A stretch of DNA of 64,000 nt from Streptomyces tauricus (GCF_014650955.1 NZ_BMVY01000027.1:1-64000); one strand, 5' to 3'. Positions 52,928-62,104 are shown, counted from the stretch's first letter. Numbers and translations: made by a program. Notes: generated by a model not told the origin, from the letters alone.

Positions 52928-55342
52928 GTGAGGAGCCACAGCGAGACATCGGGCGACGGCCCGGGCTATCCGTTCGACGAGACCTCCACGGCAAGAGCCG
53001 TCATCGACGGTGACGGCATCGTCGTCGAGTGGAACGAGGGCGCCCGGCGTCTGCTCGGGCATGCGCCGGCCGATGTCGTGGGCCGGCCCGCCGCGACGCT
53101 GCTGGCTCCGGACGCCGGTGAGCTTCGGCGTCCGACGGCCGACAACCGCTGGATCGGCACGCTCGCGCTGCGCCACGAGGACGGCCGCGCCCTGCGCGTC
53201 TGGCTGCTCGCGCACCGGCGGCGCCCCGAGCTGGGCGCCCGCAGCGACTGGCTCGTCGTGACCCCGCTGGAGAACGGCACTCCGGTGGCGCGGGACGACT
53301 CGCTCGCCTCCACGTTCCTCGACCAGTCGCCCTGTGCGACCGCGATCTTCGACGAGCGGCTGCGGCTGCGCAGGGTCAACGCGGTGATGGCCGAGGCCAT
53401 GGGCCTCCCGGAGGAGCACATCCGCGGCCTGCGGATCCCGGAGATCGGCGGCCGGCCGCAGAACGAGGAGCTGGAGGAGCACATGCTCCGGGTGCTCACG
53501 ACCGGCAGACGCGAGGACGTGCAGACGTATCTGGGCAACGCTCCCAAGGACCGTGCCCAGGCCTGGCTGGCGCGGATGGCACCGCTGACCGACGCCGAGG
53601 GCCGGGTGCGCGGCATCTGTCTGTCCGCCCACGACTTCACCGAGCAGTACCTCGCCCGCGAACGCCTGCAGCTGGTGAACGAGGCGAGTATCCGGATCGG
53701 CTCCACCCTCGACGTCACCCGTACGGCGCAGGAGCTGGCCGATGTCTGCGTGCCCGCGCTCGCCGACTTCGTCAGCGTCGACCTGGTGGATCCGCCCGAC
53801 CGCGGCGGCGAACCGTACTCCGGGCCGGTCTCCGCCCCGGTGACTCTGCGCCGCGCCGCCCACCGGTCGGTGAATCCCGGGGATCCGGAGTCGGTCGTCA
53901 AGCGGGGAGAGGAGGACACCTATCCGGTCGGCTCACCGCAGGCCGACTGCCTGGTGGCCGGCCGGCCCATCGTCGCCGCCGACGCCGCGACCACGCTCTC
54001 GAAATGGCTCGCCTGGGACCCGGTGCGCGCCGACCGCGTCAAGGAGCACGGCATCCACTCCACGATGTCCGTGCCCGTCCAGGCCCGCGGCGCGACCCTG
54101 GGCGTCGCGGTCTTCACCCGGTTCCGGCGGCCCGACCCGTTCACCGCCGACGACGTGCTGCTGGCCGAGGAGGTCACGGCCAGGGCGGCCGTCTGCATCG
54201 ACAACGCCCGCCGGTTCTCCCGTGAACGCGAGACCGCGATCGCCCTGCAGCGCAGCCTGCTGCCCCGGTCGCTGCCCCGCACGGCCGCCGTCGAGGCGGC
54301 CTCGCGGTATCTGCCCGCGGCCCGGGCGGGGGTCGGCGGCGACTGGTTCGACGTGATCCCGCTGTCGGGGATGCGGGTCGCCATGGTCGTCGGGGACGTC
54401 GTCGGCCACGGGCTGCAGGCGTCGGCCACCATGGGCCGGCTGCGGACCGCCGTGCGCACCCTCGCCGACATCGACCTGGCACCGGACGAACTGCTCACCC
54501 ACCTCGACGACCTGGTCGTACGGCTCTCCGCGGAGGCGGGCAGCGAGGGCACCACCGGAGAGGTCGGCGCCACCTGCCTGTACGCGGTCTACGACCCGGT
54601 CACCCGGCGCTGCACCTTCGCCCGGGCCGGCCATCCGCCACCCGTGATGCTCCCGCCCGGCGGACCGCCCGAGGAGATCGACGTACCGTCCGGGCCGCCC
54701 CTGGGCCTGGGCGGGCTGCCCTTCGAGTCGACCGAGCTGCGACTCGCCGAGGGCACCGTCCTCGCCCTCTACACCGACGGCCTGATCGAGAGCCGCGACC
54801 GTGACCTCGACGAGAGCCGCGCGCTGCTGTCCCGGGCGCTGGCGCGGACCTCGGGTTCCCTCGACGAGACCTGCCACGACATCCTGCAGTCGCTGCTTCC
54901 GCCCACCGGCGCCTCGGACGACGTGGCCCTGCTGCTCGCCCGGACGAAGGGCCTGCCGACCTCGCAGGTGGCGACCTGGGAGGTACCGGCCGATCCCGCG
55001 CTCGTCGGCCCGATCCGCAAGCAGGTCGTCCGGCAGCTGGAGGTCTGGGACGCGAGCGAGGCGGCGTTCACGACCGAGCTGGTGGTCAGCGAACTCGTCA
55101 CCAACGCGATCCGGTACGGCGAACGCCCGATCCGGCTGCGGCTCATCCACGACGCCTCCACGCTGATCGTGGAGGTCTCGGACTCCAGCCATACGGCGCC
55201 GCATCTGCGCCGCGCCAAGACGTTCGACGAGGGTGGCCGCGGGCTGCTCCTGGTCGCCCAGCTCACGCAGCGCTGGGGCAGCCGCCACACCCCGGAGGGC
55301 AAGACGATCTGGGCGGAGCTGGTGTTCGGCGACGACAGCTAG
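52928..55342 (+). CDS. PAS-PAS-GAF-PP2C (SpoIIE) phosphatase with C-terminal HATPase
   Basis: The protein of about 804 residues has two PAS domains (about 20-105 with IDGDGIVVEWNEGARRLLG; 125-235) and a GAF domain (245-430). The PP2C domain (from about 440) shows LLPRSLPRTAAVEAASRYLPA, GGDWFDVIP, VVGDVVGHGLQ, ARAGHPPPV and YTDGLIESRD. The HATPase domain (690-800) shows SELVTNAIRYG and GGRGLLLVAQL. It is the third such phosphatase in the window. GTG 52928 is preferred because GGAG lies 10 nt upstream; GTG 52901 is the alternative. The 5' neighbour is the divergent GH2 gene; the 3' neighbour is a convergent gene 39 bp away. Confidence 0.87.
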   Translation: MRSHSETSGDGPGYPFDETSTARAVIDGDGIVVEWNEGARRLLGHAPADVVGRPAATLLAPDAGELRRPTADNRWIGTLALRHEDGRALRVWLLAHRRRPELGARSDWLVVTPLENGTPVARDDSLASTFLDQSPCATAIFDERLRLRRVNAVMAEAMGLPEEHIRGLRIPEIGGRPQNEELEEHMLRVLTTGRREDVQTYLGNAPKDRAQAWLARMAPLTDAEGRVRGICLSAHDFTEQYLARERLQLVNEASIRIGSTLDVTRTAQELADVCVPALADFVSVDLVDPPDRGGEPYSGPVSAPVTLRRAAHRSVNPGDPESVVKRGEEDTYPVGSPQADCLVAGRPIVAADAATTLSKWLAWDPVRADRVKEHGIHSTMSVPVQARGATLGVAVFTRFRRPDPFTADDVLLAEEVTARAAVCIDNARRFSRERETAIALQRSLLPRSLPRTAAVEAASRYLPAARAGVGGDWFDVIPLSGMRVAMVVGDVVGHGLQASATMGRLRTAVRTLADIDLAPDELLTHLDDLVVRLSAEAGSEGTTGEVGATCLYAVYDPVTRRCTFARAGHPPPVMLPPGGPPEEIDVPSGPPLGLGGLPFESTELRLAEGTVLALYTDGLIESRDRDLDESRALLSRALARTSGSLDETCHDILQSLLPPTGASDDVALLLARTKGLPTSQVATWEVPADPALVGPIRKQVVRQLEVWDASEAAFTTELVVSELVTNAIRYGERPIRLRLIHDASTLIVEVSDSSHTAPHLRRAKTFDEGGRGLLLVAQLTQRWGSRHTPEGKTIWAELVFGDDS

Positions 55343-55381
55343 GGGGCCACGGCCCGGAGCGACGGGGCGCGCGCCGCAGGG

Positions 55382-58297
55382 TCAACGGCCGCGACCGTAA
55401 CCGCCGCCTCCGTGGCCACCGCCGCCTCCTCCGTAGCCGCCGCCGGACCCGCCGTCGTACCAGCAGTAGTAGCCGTAGCAGGTCCAGCCGGAGGCGGAGG
55501 CCGTGGGCCGCGGGGTCGGGGGCGGGGTCGCCTCGGAGGGGGTGGGCTTCGGCTCGGGAGACGGTGAGGCGGTGCGACCGGCCGTCGGCTCGACGGCCGG
55601 TGTCGGGACCGGCCCCTTCGTGTCGCCGTCCGTGTACGAGGTGATCCACTCCATCTGCAGCGAGTCCACCGAGGGGTCGATCTCCCAGCGCTGGGCCGGG
55701 CCGTCGTCACGTGACGTGAGGACCAGCCCCGTCGCGTCGTCCCTTGGGACGGGGGCCAGGGTGAGCGCCGGCTGCCCGAGTGGCACGAGGTTTCCCTCCG
55801 GGGTGAAGTCGTAGCGGGCGCCCGCCCGGTTCCTGTCGCCGTCGCAGTCCCCCAGGCGGACCGAGGAGGGGAGCCGGGAGTCGAGGCACAGGTCCTTGTC
55901 CGCCAGGCTCCGCAGCAGCCCGTCGCTCTCGTACGACCACTGCTGCCGCTCCGAGGCGGTACAGGTGGCGAGGACGACCTCCGCGCCCGCACGGACCTTG
56001 CCGTCGGCGATACCGGCGCAGTCGCCGCTGCCCTGGTTGCGCAGCCGTCCGCTGAGCCTGCCGGGTCCCGCGTCCCCGGCGCCGATCCGGGTCGGAACCT
56101 CGCTCGGCTCCGCCGCCGAGGTCCCGGCACCCGAGGAACGTGCGGGCTCGTCCCCGCCCCCGGCCCACAGGACCAGCGGCACGAGAACGCATGCGCTGAC
56201 GACGAGCACGGCCAGGGCAAGGCCTCGCCGCCGCCACGGCAAGCGCCAACCGACGCCGGCGTGCTCGCGCGCCGCCAGCCGCAGGGCATGCCGGGGGCCG
56301 AGACGCCGGCCCGCGCCCAGGTACGAGCCGACACCCAGGTGAGCCCCGCTACCGGCCCCCACCGGCACGGTCCCCGCACCCGGTTGCGGACCTGCGCCCC
56401 CCACCCGGAAGCCGCCCGCCGAACGTGCTTCGGCCTCCCACCTGGGACTCACACCCCAGACGGAGTCGGGATCGGTGTCCAGTTCGGCGGCGAGGTCGGT
56501 ACCGGCACCGGGACCGCGCCCGGAGCCGGGGCCAGGGCTGCTCCCTGAGCCGAGCCCGGGGGCGGAGCCGGAGCGGGGGGCAGGGGCGGGGGCGGGGATC
56601 GAACGGGGCTCGCCGCCCGGGCCGTACCCGGCACCCACCTGCGGGCCGGACCCGCGGTACGAACCCTCGCCCGACCCGGGACCGGACCCCGAACCCCCAC
56701 CGAAAGCGGGGCCGGGGCCTGGCCCGGACCGGGAGCCAGGGATCGAACCGGGCTCACGGCCCGGGCCACGCCCGGCACCCACCTGCGGGCCGGGCCCGCG
56801 GTACGAACCCTCGCTCGGCCCGGCGCCGATTCCCGGACCTCCGCCGGAACCAGGGGTGGAACGGGGCTCGCCGCCCAGGCCGCGCCCGGCACCCGCCTGC
56901 GTGCCAGCCCCACGACAGGAACCCGCCCTCGGCCCGGGACCGGATCCCGAACCACCGCCGGAGCCGGAAACGGAAACGGAACCGAAGCCGGAGCCGGAGC
57001 CTGGGCCGGGGATTGAACCGGGCTCGCCGCCCGGGCCGCGCCCAGCGCCCGTCTGCGGGCCGGACCCCCGGTACGCACCCGCCCTCGGCCCGGGACCGGA
57101 CCCCGAACCCCCACCGAAAGCGGGGCCGGGGCCTCGGCCAGGACCCGCGCCGTGGCCGAGATCTCGGCCGGGACCGGGACCTTGGCCGGGACCGGGAGCG
57201 TGGCCGGGACCGGGACCGGGACCGGGAGCGTGGCCCTGGCCTGGGCCGGGCCCGGAACCAGCCCCGGCGCCGAAGCTCTCCCCCGGCGTCGAGGCCGACT
57301 CCCATCCCGCCCCAGCCCCTGTGCCCGCAGCGGCATCCGGCCCCCGATACGAACCCCCGGTCGAGTAGGAGTCGGCCCCCGGGTGGTGGTCGGTGGGCGA
57401 GGTGGGGAGGGGGGCCGAGGTCGTGGTGAGTACGGGGCCCGCCGTTGTCTCCTCGCCTCCGGGGCGGCGGGCGGGTCTGGAGGCGAGATAGGGGTGGGCC
57501 GCCCAGCCCAGTACCCCCTCGGCCAGCAGGACGGCCAGTCGGTCTCCCGACTGGTCCAGCTGCTCGGCCGAGTACGGGCAGTGCTCGCAGTCGGTCATGT
57601 GGTGTCGCAGGTCGGGGTCGACGCTGTTGCCGCCCCGCCGGAGCGAGACGTCCAGGAGGCGGCTGTAGCGGCGGCACTCGTCGTCGGGAGCGAGTTCGCG
57701 ATGCGCTTCGAGGCAGTACTGGCGCAGCAGTTCCCGTGCGCGCTCCAGCGCCTGGGAGGCGTCCGCGACGGTGAGGCCGAGCAGCCGGGCCGGTACGGCG
57801 AGTTCCTCGGCCTCGACCTCGGCGTGCCACAGAACGCAGCGGGCGGCCTCGGGCAGCCGCTGGAACGCCAGCGACACCAGCCGCCGGTCATTCGGCGGAA
57901 GCAGCCGACCCGCCGCCGAATCACCGTCGTCCGGAGCGGACCGCAACTCGGGACACAGCATCCCCCGGCGTTTGTCCGCGCCCCATTCACCCGCTGTTCG
58001 GCGCACGGCGACGAGCAACTCCGGCCGCCATGCCGCTCGGGGCCCGACCTGTCGGACGGATTCCCCGAAGAGGCGGGTGAATGCGGCGGTGGCGAGCATT
58101 CCGGCGTACTGCACACCGTTTGTGCACAGACGCGCGTACGAGAAGACGGGCGCCCAGTGCCGGCCCAGCAGTTCCCCGGCGGGATAGCGGGCGGGCGTCC
58201 TGCCCGACCCCTTCCTCAGCTCTGCCGCGAGCCGCGCGTCGGTCGTGGCGAACAGGCTGCCGATCGCGGGGGAATTCAGCGGGGTCGCGTCGTTCAC
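55382..58297 (-). CDS. ECF-sigma-like / zinc-finger-like / Gly-Pro repeat / transmembrane / ricin-like fusion protein
   Basis: This 971-residue paralogue of the 44497 protein keeps the same order. Its sigma-like N-terminus includes FQRLPEAARCVLWHAEVEAEELAVPARLLGLTVADASQALERAREL. HHMTDCEHC (H-x3-C-x2-C) lies near residue 236, a transmembrane helix at about 690-712 (LALAVLVVSACVLVPLVLW), and a ricin-like outside region follows (GDCAGIADGKVRAGAEVVLATC, QQWSYESDGLLRS, KDLCLDS). Between the zinc-finger-like segment and the membrane it carries about 330 residues of Gly-Pro-Gly-Ser repeats absent from the paralogue, and it ends in a Gly/Tyr-rich tail after WTCYGYYCWYDGG. GTG 58297 is chosen because GGAGG lies 9 nt upstream; GTG 58303 has only 3 nt spacing. 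Confidence 0.75.
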   Translation of the reverse strand: MNDATPLNSPAIGSLFATTDARLAAELRKGSGRTPARYPAGELLGRHWAPVFSYARLCTNGVQYAGMLATAAFTRLFGESVRQVGPRAAWRPELLVAVRRTAGEWGADKRRGMLCPELRSAPDDGDSAAGRLLPPNDRRLVSLAFQRLPEAARCVLWHAEVEAEELAVPARLLGLTVADASQALERARELLRQYCLEAHRELAPDDECRRYSRLLDVSLRRGGNSVDPDLRHHMTDCEHCPYSAEQLDQSGDRLAVLLAEGVLGWAAHPYLASRPARRPGGEETTAGPVLTTTSAPLPTSPTDHHPGADSYSTGGSYRGPDAAAGTGAGAGWESASTPGESFGAGAGSGPGPGQGHAPGPGPGPGHAPGPGQGPGPGRDLGHGAGPGRGPGPAFGGGSGSGPGPRAGAYRGSGPQTGAGRGPGGEPGSIPGPGSGSGFGSVSVSGSGGGSGSGPGPRAGSCRGAGTQAGAGRGLGGEPRSTPGSGGGPGIGAGPSEGSYRGPGPQVGAGRGPGREPGSIPGSRSGPGPGPAFGGGSGSGPGSGEGSYRGSGPQVGAGYGPGGEPRSIPAPAPAPRSGSAPGLGSGSSPGPGSGRGPGAGTDLAAELDTDPDSVWGVSPRWEAEARSAGGFRVGGAGPQPGAGTVPVGAGSGAHLGVGSYLGAGRRLGPRHALRLAAREHAGVGWRLPWRRRGLALAVLVVSACVLVPLVLWAGGGDEPARSSGAGTSAAEPSEVPTRIGAGDAGPGRLSGRLRNQGSGDCAGIADGKVRAGAEVVLATCTASERQQWSYESDGLLRSLADKDLCLDSRLPSSVRLGDCDGDRNRAGARYDFTPEGNLVPLGQPALTLAPVPRDDATGLVLTSRDDGPAQRWEIDPSVDSLQMEWITSYTDGDTKGPVPTPAVEPTAGRTASPSPEPKPTPSEATPPPTPRPTASASGWTCYGYYCWYDGGSGGGYGGGGGGHGGGGYGRGR

Positions 58298-58644
58298 GTG
58301 CACGTTCCTCCAGAGCCCCGAGCAGAATTAGTCCATACCAACGGGTACGGAAATCGTTGTCTGCACGCCGACAAGCTGCACCTTGGCACAGCGAACCCTC
58401 AGGCAACAAGAGAACGTTCTCAATTCCCTTCACCCGCACGCGATTTGTCAGAGACAAACTGTCAACAGGGGTCCGGGGCAATGAAATTCGATTGCGCGTG
58501 GAGACTGCCATTCCGTTGGAATATGCGTGCCGGAAGCGAGCAGAAGGACTGGGCGGCGACACTCGCACCCCCACCCACCTCGGCGCTCCGTCGTCTGATT
58601 CGATTGCACCGGAGCACCGAACGACCGGACGACCGAACAACCGC
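58298..58644. promoter_or_regulatory. 347-bp divergent region with two palindromic sites
   Basis: GAGAACGTTCTC (58410-58421) is a perfect 12-bp palindrome and TTTGTC-N3-GACAAA (58444-58458) a perfect spaced one. They lie 22 bp apart between the fusion-protein gene and the permease gene. The stretch 58612-58675 is a run of degenerate GACCGAAC-like units. The palindromes could serve a regulator of either gene; the first is not a good match to the actinobacterial LexA box. Confidence 0.45.
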
Positions 58645-59976
58645 ATGGCAGCACGACCGAATCACCGAACGAAACCGACAACCACTTTCCTAGGACGAAC
58701 CCTGAGCTCGACAGTCGCGACCGCCCTTTCCGCACTTCTCCTGGTCGCGGTACTGGCCGGCGCCGTGATCCGGCCGTTCGGGCTGCCGGAGGCCACCGTG
58801 GCCGTCCCGGCCGCCGCACTGGTGATGGCCACCGGCGCCATCTCCCTCGACCACGCGCGGGCCGAGGCGGAACTGCTCGGCCCGGTCGTCGGCTTTCTCG
58901 CCGCGGTGCTCGTGCTCGCCAAGCTCTGCGACGACGAAGGACTCTTCCGGGCCTGCGGCGCCTGGCTGGCCCGTACGTCGAAGGGGCGGCCGCAACGCCT
59001 GCTGGCCGCCAACTTCCTCCTCGCGTCGGTCATCACGGCCGTACTCAGCCTGGACGCCACGGTCGTCCTGCTCACCCCGGTGGTGTTCGCCACCGTGGCC
59101 CGCCTCGGCGCCCGGCCGGGGCCCCATGTGTACGCGTGCGCCCATCTGTCGAACACCGCGTCGCTGCTGCTGCCCGTCTCCAACCTCACCAACCTGCTCG
59201 CGTTCACGGCCAGCGGACTGAGCTTCACCCGCTTCGCCCTGCTGATGGGCCCCGCGTGGGCGGTCGCCATCGCCGCCGAGTACCTGGTCTTCCGGCGTTT
59301 CTTCGCCGCCGAGCTGACCGAACCGAGCGACCCGGACGGGGGCTCACGGAAGGCGGCCGAGCACGATCCCGTGGACATGCCCGTGTTCGCGCTGGTCACG
59401 GTCGCCTGCACCCTCGCGGGCTTCGTCGTGACGTCCGCGGTCGGGATCGAACCGGCGTGGGCGGCCCTCGCGGGAGCCCTCGTCCTGGCCGGCCGCGCGC
59501 TGGCCCGTGGGCGCACCACCCCGCTCGCCGTCGTGCGGGCGACCTCGCTGCCCTTCCTCGCCTTCGTCCTGGCCCTGGGCATCGTGGTGCGCGCCGTGGT
59601 GGACAACGGCCTCTCGGACGCGCTCGGTCACCTGGTCCCCGACTCGTCCGGCCTGCTCGCGCTGTTCGGCATCGCGGTCCTCGCCGCCGTGCTGGCGAAC
59701 CTCATCAACAACCTGCCCGCGGTCCTGGTCCTGCTGCCGCTGGCCGCGACGGCGGGCCCCGGACCGATCCTCGCCGTGCTGCTCGGGGTGAACATCGGCC
59801 CGAACCTCACGTACGCCGGTTCGCTGGCGACCCTGCTGTGGCGGCGGATCGTCCACCAGCACGATCACAGCGTGGATCTCGGTGAGTTCACCCGCCTCGG
59901 CCTGCTCACCGTGCCCGCCACCCTGATCCCGGCCGTGGTGGCTCTCTGGCTCTCACTGCGGGTGTTCGGGATCTGA
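58645..59976 (+). CDS. ArsB/NhaD-type (ion transporter superfamily) SLC13-like permease
   Basis: The 443-residue protein has about 11-12 membrane helices and the ArsB-like repeat motifs: LDATVVLLTPVVFATVARLG, CAHLSNTASLLLPVSNLTNLLAF, and the second-half counterpart LANLINNLPAVLVLLPLAATAG ... GVNIGPNLTYAGSLATLLWRR. These are the helix-break motifs of arsenite/citrate/sodium-type exchangers. ATG 58645 is chosen as the only reasonable start before the first helix; its ribosome binding site is weak. No arsR, arsC or other arsenic gene is near, so the substrate is open. Confidence 0.82.
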   Translation: MAARPNHRTKPTTTFLGRTLSSTVATALSALLLVAVLAGAVIRPFGLPEATVAVPAAALVMATGAISLDHARAEAELLGPVVGFLAAVLVLAKLCDDEGLFRACGAWLARTSKGRPQRLLAANFLLASVITAVLSLDATVVLLTPVVFATVARLGARPGPHVYACAHLSNTASLLLPVSNLTNLLAFTASGLSFTRFALLMGPAWAVAIAAEYLVFRRFFAAELTEPSDPDGGSRKAAEHDPVDMPVFALVTVACTLAGFVVTSAVGIEPAWAALAGALVLAGRALARGRTTPLAVVRATSLPFLAFVLALGIVVRAVVDNGLSDALGHLVPDSSGLLALFGIAVLAAVLANLINNLPAVLVLLPLAATAGPGPILAVLLGVNIGPNLTYAGSLATLLWRRIVHQHDHSVDLGEFTRLGLLTVPATLIPAVVALWLSLRVFGI

Positions 59977-60059
59977 GGCCCTTGTTCGGGATCCGAGGTC
60001 CCTTTTTCGGAGCGTGGGCGCAGGCGTTCGATGCCTGAGCGCAAGCGTTCGGGGCCTCA
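59963..60059. repeat. two kinds of 21-bp tandem duplication after the permease gene
   Basis: GTTCGGGATCTGAGGCCC at 59963-59980 is repeated with changes at 59984-60002; the first copy contains the permease stop codon. Right after it GCGCAGGCGTTCGATGCCTG (60018-60038) is repeated as GCGCAAGCGTTCGGGGCCTC (60039-60059). Both have a 21-bp period, suggesting repeated slippage in this spacer. Confidence 0.6.
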
Positions 60060-60128
60060 GTCACACGTGAGGGCGAGGTCATGCGAAGGGCATTGACGCT
60101 GTGACATGGCCATGCAATGCTCCCGTTT

Positions 60129-60142
60129 TGGGAGCGCTCCCA
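60129..60142 (+). promoter_or_regulatory. perfect CebR operator upstream of the GH9 gene
   Basis: TGGGAGCGCTCCCA at 60129-60142 is identical to the 14-bp palindrome bound by CebR, the LacI-type cello-oligosaccharide-responsive repressor of Streptomyces cellulose genes. It lies 64 bp before the GH9 start codon, where it can block transcription until cellobiose or cellotriose releases the repressor. Confidence 0.92.
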
Positions 60143-60205
60143 CACTTCTGTCGTCCACGCCGGACGCCATCCATGGACCCCATTCCAGGCACCGGGAGAC
60201 GCTCC

Positions 60206-62095
60206 ATGCTCATGTTCCCTCACGTGCACCGCCGCCGTCCCACGAACCGTCGGACCCCGAGCGCCGGGACCGCAAGCGCCGGAAGACGCGGGGCGGCCGG
60301 ACTGCTGACCGCTGTCCTGCTGACCGGCGGTCTAGCCCTCGCGCCCGGCGCGGCCGGAGCGCCGTCCGCCGCCGCCGATCCCGCCGCGGCCACCACGCCC
60401 GTACGGGTCAACCAGGCGGGCTACCTGCCGGACGGACCCAAGCGTGCCACGGTCGTCACCACGGCCACCGAGCCGCTGAACTGGCAGCTGCGCAGCGCGT
60501 CGGGCGCCACCGCCGCCTCGGGCCGGACCGTCGTACGCGGCGTGGACGCGGCCTCGGGTGAGGCGACCCACGTGGCGGACTTCTCCTTGTTCCGCAAGAC
60601 GGGAGCGGGTTTCGTCCTGGTGGTCGACGGCTGGAGCAGCGCGCCCTTCGACATCCGCGCGGACCTCTACGACGGTCTGCGCTCCGACGCGCTGGCCTTC
60701 TTCTACCACCAGCGCAGCGGCACCCCGATCGAGGCCTCCCTGGTGGGCCCCGCGTACGCACGGCCGGCCGGGCATCTCGGGGTCGCCCCCAACCAGGGCG
60801 ACACGAACGTCCCGTGCCAGGCCGGGGTGTGCGACCACACCCAGGACGTACGGGGCGGCTGGTACGACGCGGGCGACCACGGCAAGTACGTCGTCAACGG
60901 CGGGATCTCCGTCTGGACGCTCGTCGACTCCTTCGCGCGGGCCAAGAGGGCGGGCACCGCGTCCGCGCTGGGCGACTCGACCCAGCGGATCCCCGAGCGC
61001 GGCAACGGCGTACCGGACGTCCTGGACGAGGCCCGCTGGGAGCTCGACTTCCTGATGCGGATGCAGGTGCCCGAGGGCAAGCCCTATGCGGGGATGGCCT
61101 TCCACAAGATCCATGACGCGGCCTGGACGGGCATCCCGACCCGGCCCGAACTGGATCCCCAGCCGCGTGAGTTGCACCGTCCGTCCACCGCGGCCACGCT
61201 CAACCTCGCCGCGACGGCCGCCCAGTGCGCGCGGGTCTTCAGGCCGTACGACGCCGCGTACGCGAAGCGGTGTCTGAGTGTGGCGCGCACGGCGTGGACC
61301 GCGGCGAAGGCCAACCCCGAGCTGTACGCGCCGGATTCGGACAGCACGGGTGGCGGCCCCTACAACGACACCCAGGTCACCGACGACTTCTACTGGGCGG
61401 CGACCGAGCTGTACGCGGCGACGGGTGAGCGTGCCTACCGGGACGCGGTCACGTCCTCGCCCTGGCACACCTCGGCGGACGCGCTCACCCCGACCGGCTT
61501 CAACTGGGCCGACACCGCGGCCCTCGGCCGGCTGACCCTGGCGACCGTGCCGAACGGGCTGCCCGCCTCCGACATCAGGCGCGTACGGGCGTCCGTGACC
61601 GCCGCCGCCGACGGGCACCTCGCCACGATGGCGGGGCAGGGTTACGCGGTGCCCATCCCCGCGAACGGATATGTCTGGGGCTCCAACAGCCAGGTCACCA
61701 ACAACGCGATCGTCATGGCCACCGCCTACGGGCTGACCGGGCAGCAGCGGTACCGGGCCGGGGTGCTGGAGTCGATGGACTACCTGCTGGGCCGTAACAC
61801 CCTGGATCTCTCCTACGTGACGGGCTACGGCGACACGTACGCCAAGAACCAGCACCACCGGTTCTGGGCCCATCAGTACGACGCCTCACTGCCGAACCCG
61901 CCGGCCGGCTCCCTCGCGGGCGGCCCCAACAGCGGTCTGCAGGACCCGGTGGCGCAGGAGCACCTGACCGGATGCGCCCCCGCGGCCTGCTACATCGACG
62001 ACATCGGCTCGTACTCCACCAACGAGGTGACCATCAACTGGAACGCCCCGCTGGCCTGGCTCGCGGCCTTCACCGCCGAACGCCCCCGCGGCTAG
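60206..62095 (+). CDS. secreted GH9 endoglucanase with N-terminal Ig-like domain
   Basis: The 629-residue protein has a long arginine-rich signal peptide, then an N-terminal Ig-like (CelD_N) domain (about 55-145; VRVNQAGYLPDGPKRATVV). The GH9 (alpha/alpha)6 barrel follows with the catalytic Asp pair D221/D224 (GGWYDAGDHGKYVV), the His loop GYGDTYAKNQHHRFW and the general acid E607 in TNEVTINWNAPLAW. No cellulose-binding module is present. ATG 60206 has GGGAG 7 nt upstream. The enzyme cleaves beta-1,4-glucan, probably releasing cello-oligosaccharides, and the CebR box indicates induction by them. Confidence 0.93.
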   Translation: MLMFPHVHRRRPTNRRTPSAGTASAGRRGAAGLLTAVLLTGGLALAPGAAGAPSAAADPAAATTPVRVNQAGYLPDGPKRATVVTTATEPLNWQLRSASGATAASGRTVVRGVDAASGEATHVADFSLFRKTGAGFVLVVDGWSSAPFDIRADLYDGLRSDALAFFYHQRSGTPIEASLVGPAYARPAGHLGVAPNQGDTNVPCQAGVCDHTQDVRGGWYDAGDHGKYVVNGGISVWTLVDSFARAKRAGTASALGDSTQRIPERGNGVPDVLDEARWELDFLMRMQVPEGKPYAGMAFHKIHDAAWTGIPTRPELDPQPRELHRPSTAATLNLAATAAQCARVFRPYDAAYAKRCLSVARTAWTAAKANPELYAPDSDSTGGGPYNDTQVTDDFYWAATELYAATGERAYRDAVTSSPWHTSADALTPTGFNWADTAALGRLTLATVPNGLPASDIRRVRASVTAAADGHLATMAGQGYAVPIPANGYVWGSNSQVTNNAIVMATAYGLTGQQRYRAGVLESMDYLLGRNTLDLSYVTGYGDTYAKNQHHRFWAHQYDASLPNPPAGSLAGGPNSGLQDPVAQEHLTGCAPAACYIDDIGSYSTNEVTINWNAPLAWLAAFTAERPRG

Positions 62096-62104
62096 GGCGC
62101 GTCG

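Noticed and set aside
56449..57429. Pro/Arg/Gly-rich plus-strand frames and CRISPR-like periodicity over the repeat tract
   Set aside because: The repeats encode Gly-Pro-Gly units of the minus-strand fusion protein; units differ in length and have no spacers, so neither a CRISPR array nor plus-strand genes.
58410..58421. LexA (SOS) box
   Set aside because: GAGAACGTTCTC lacks the spaced CGAAC...GTTCG arrangement of actinobacterial LexA sites, and neither neighbour is a DNA repair gene.
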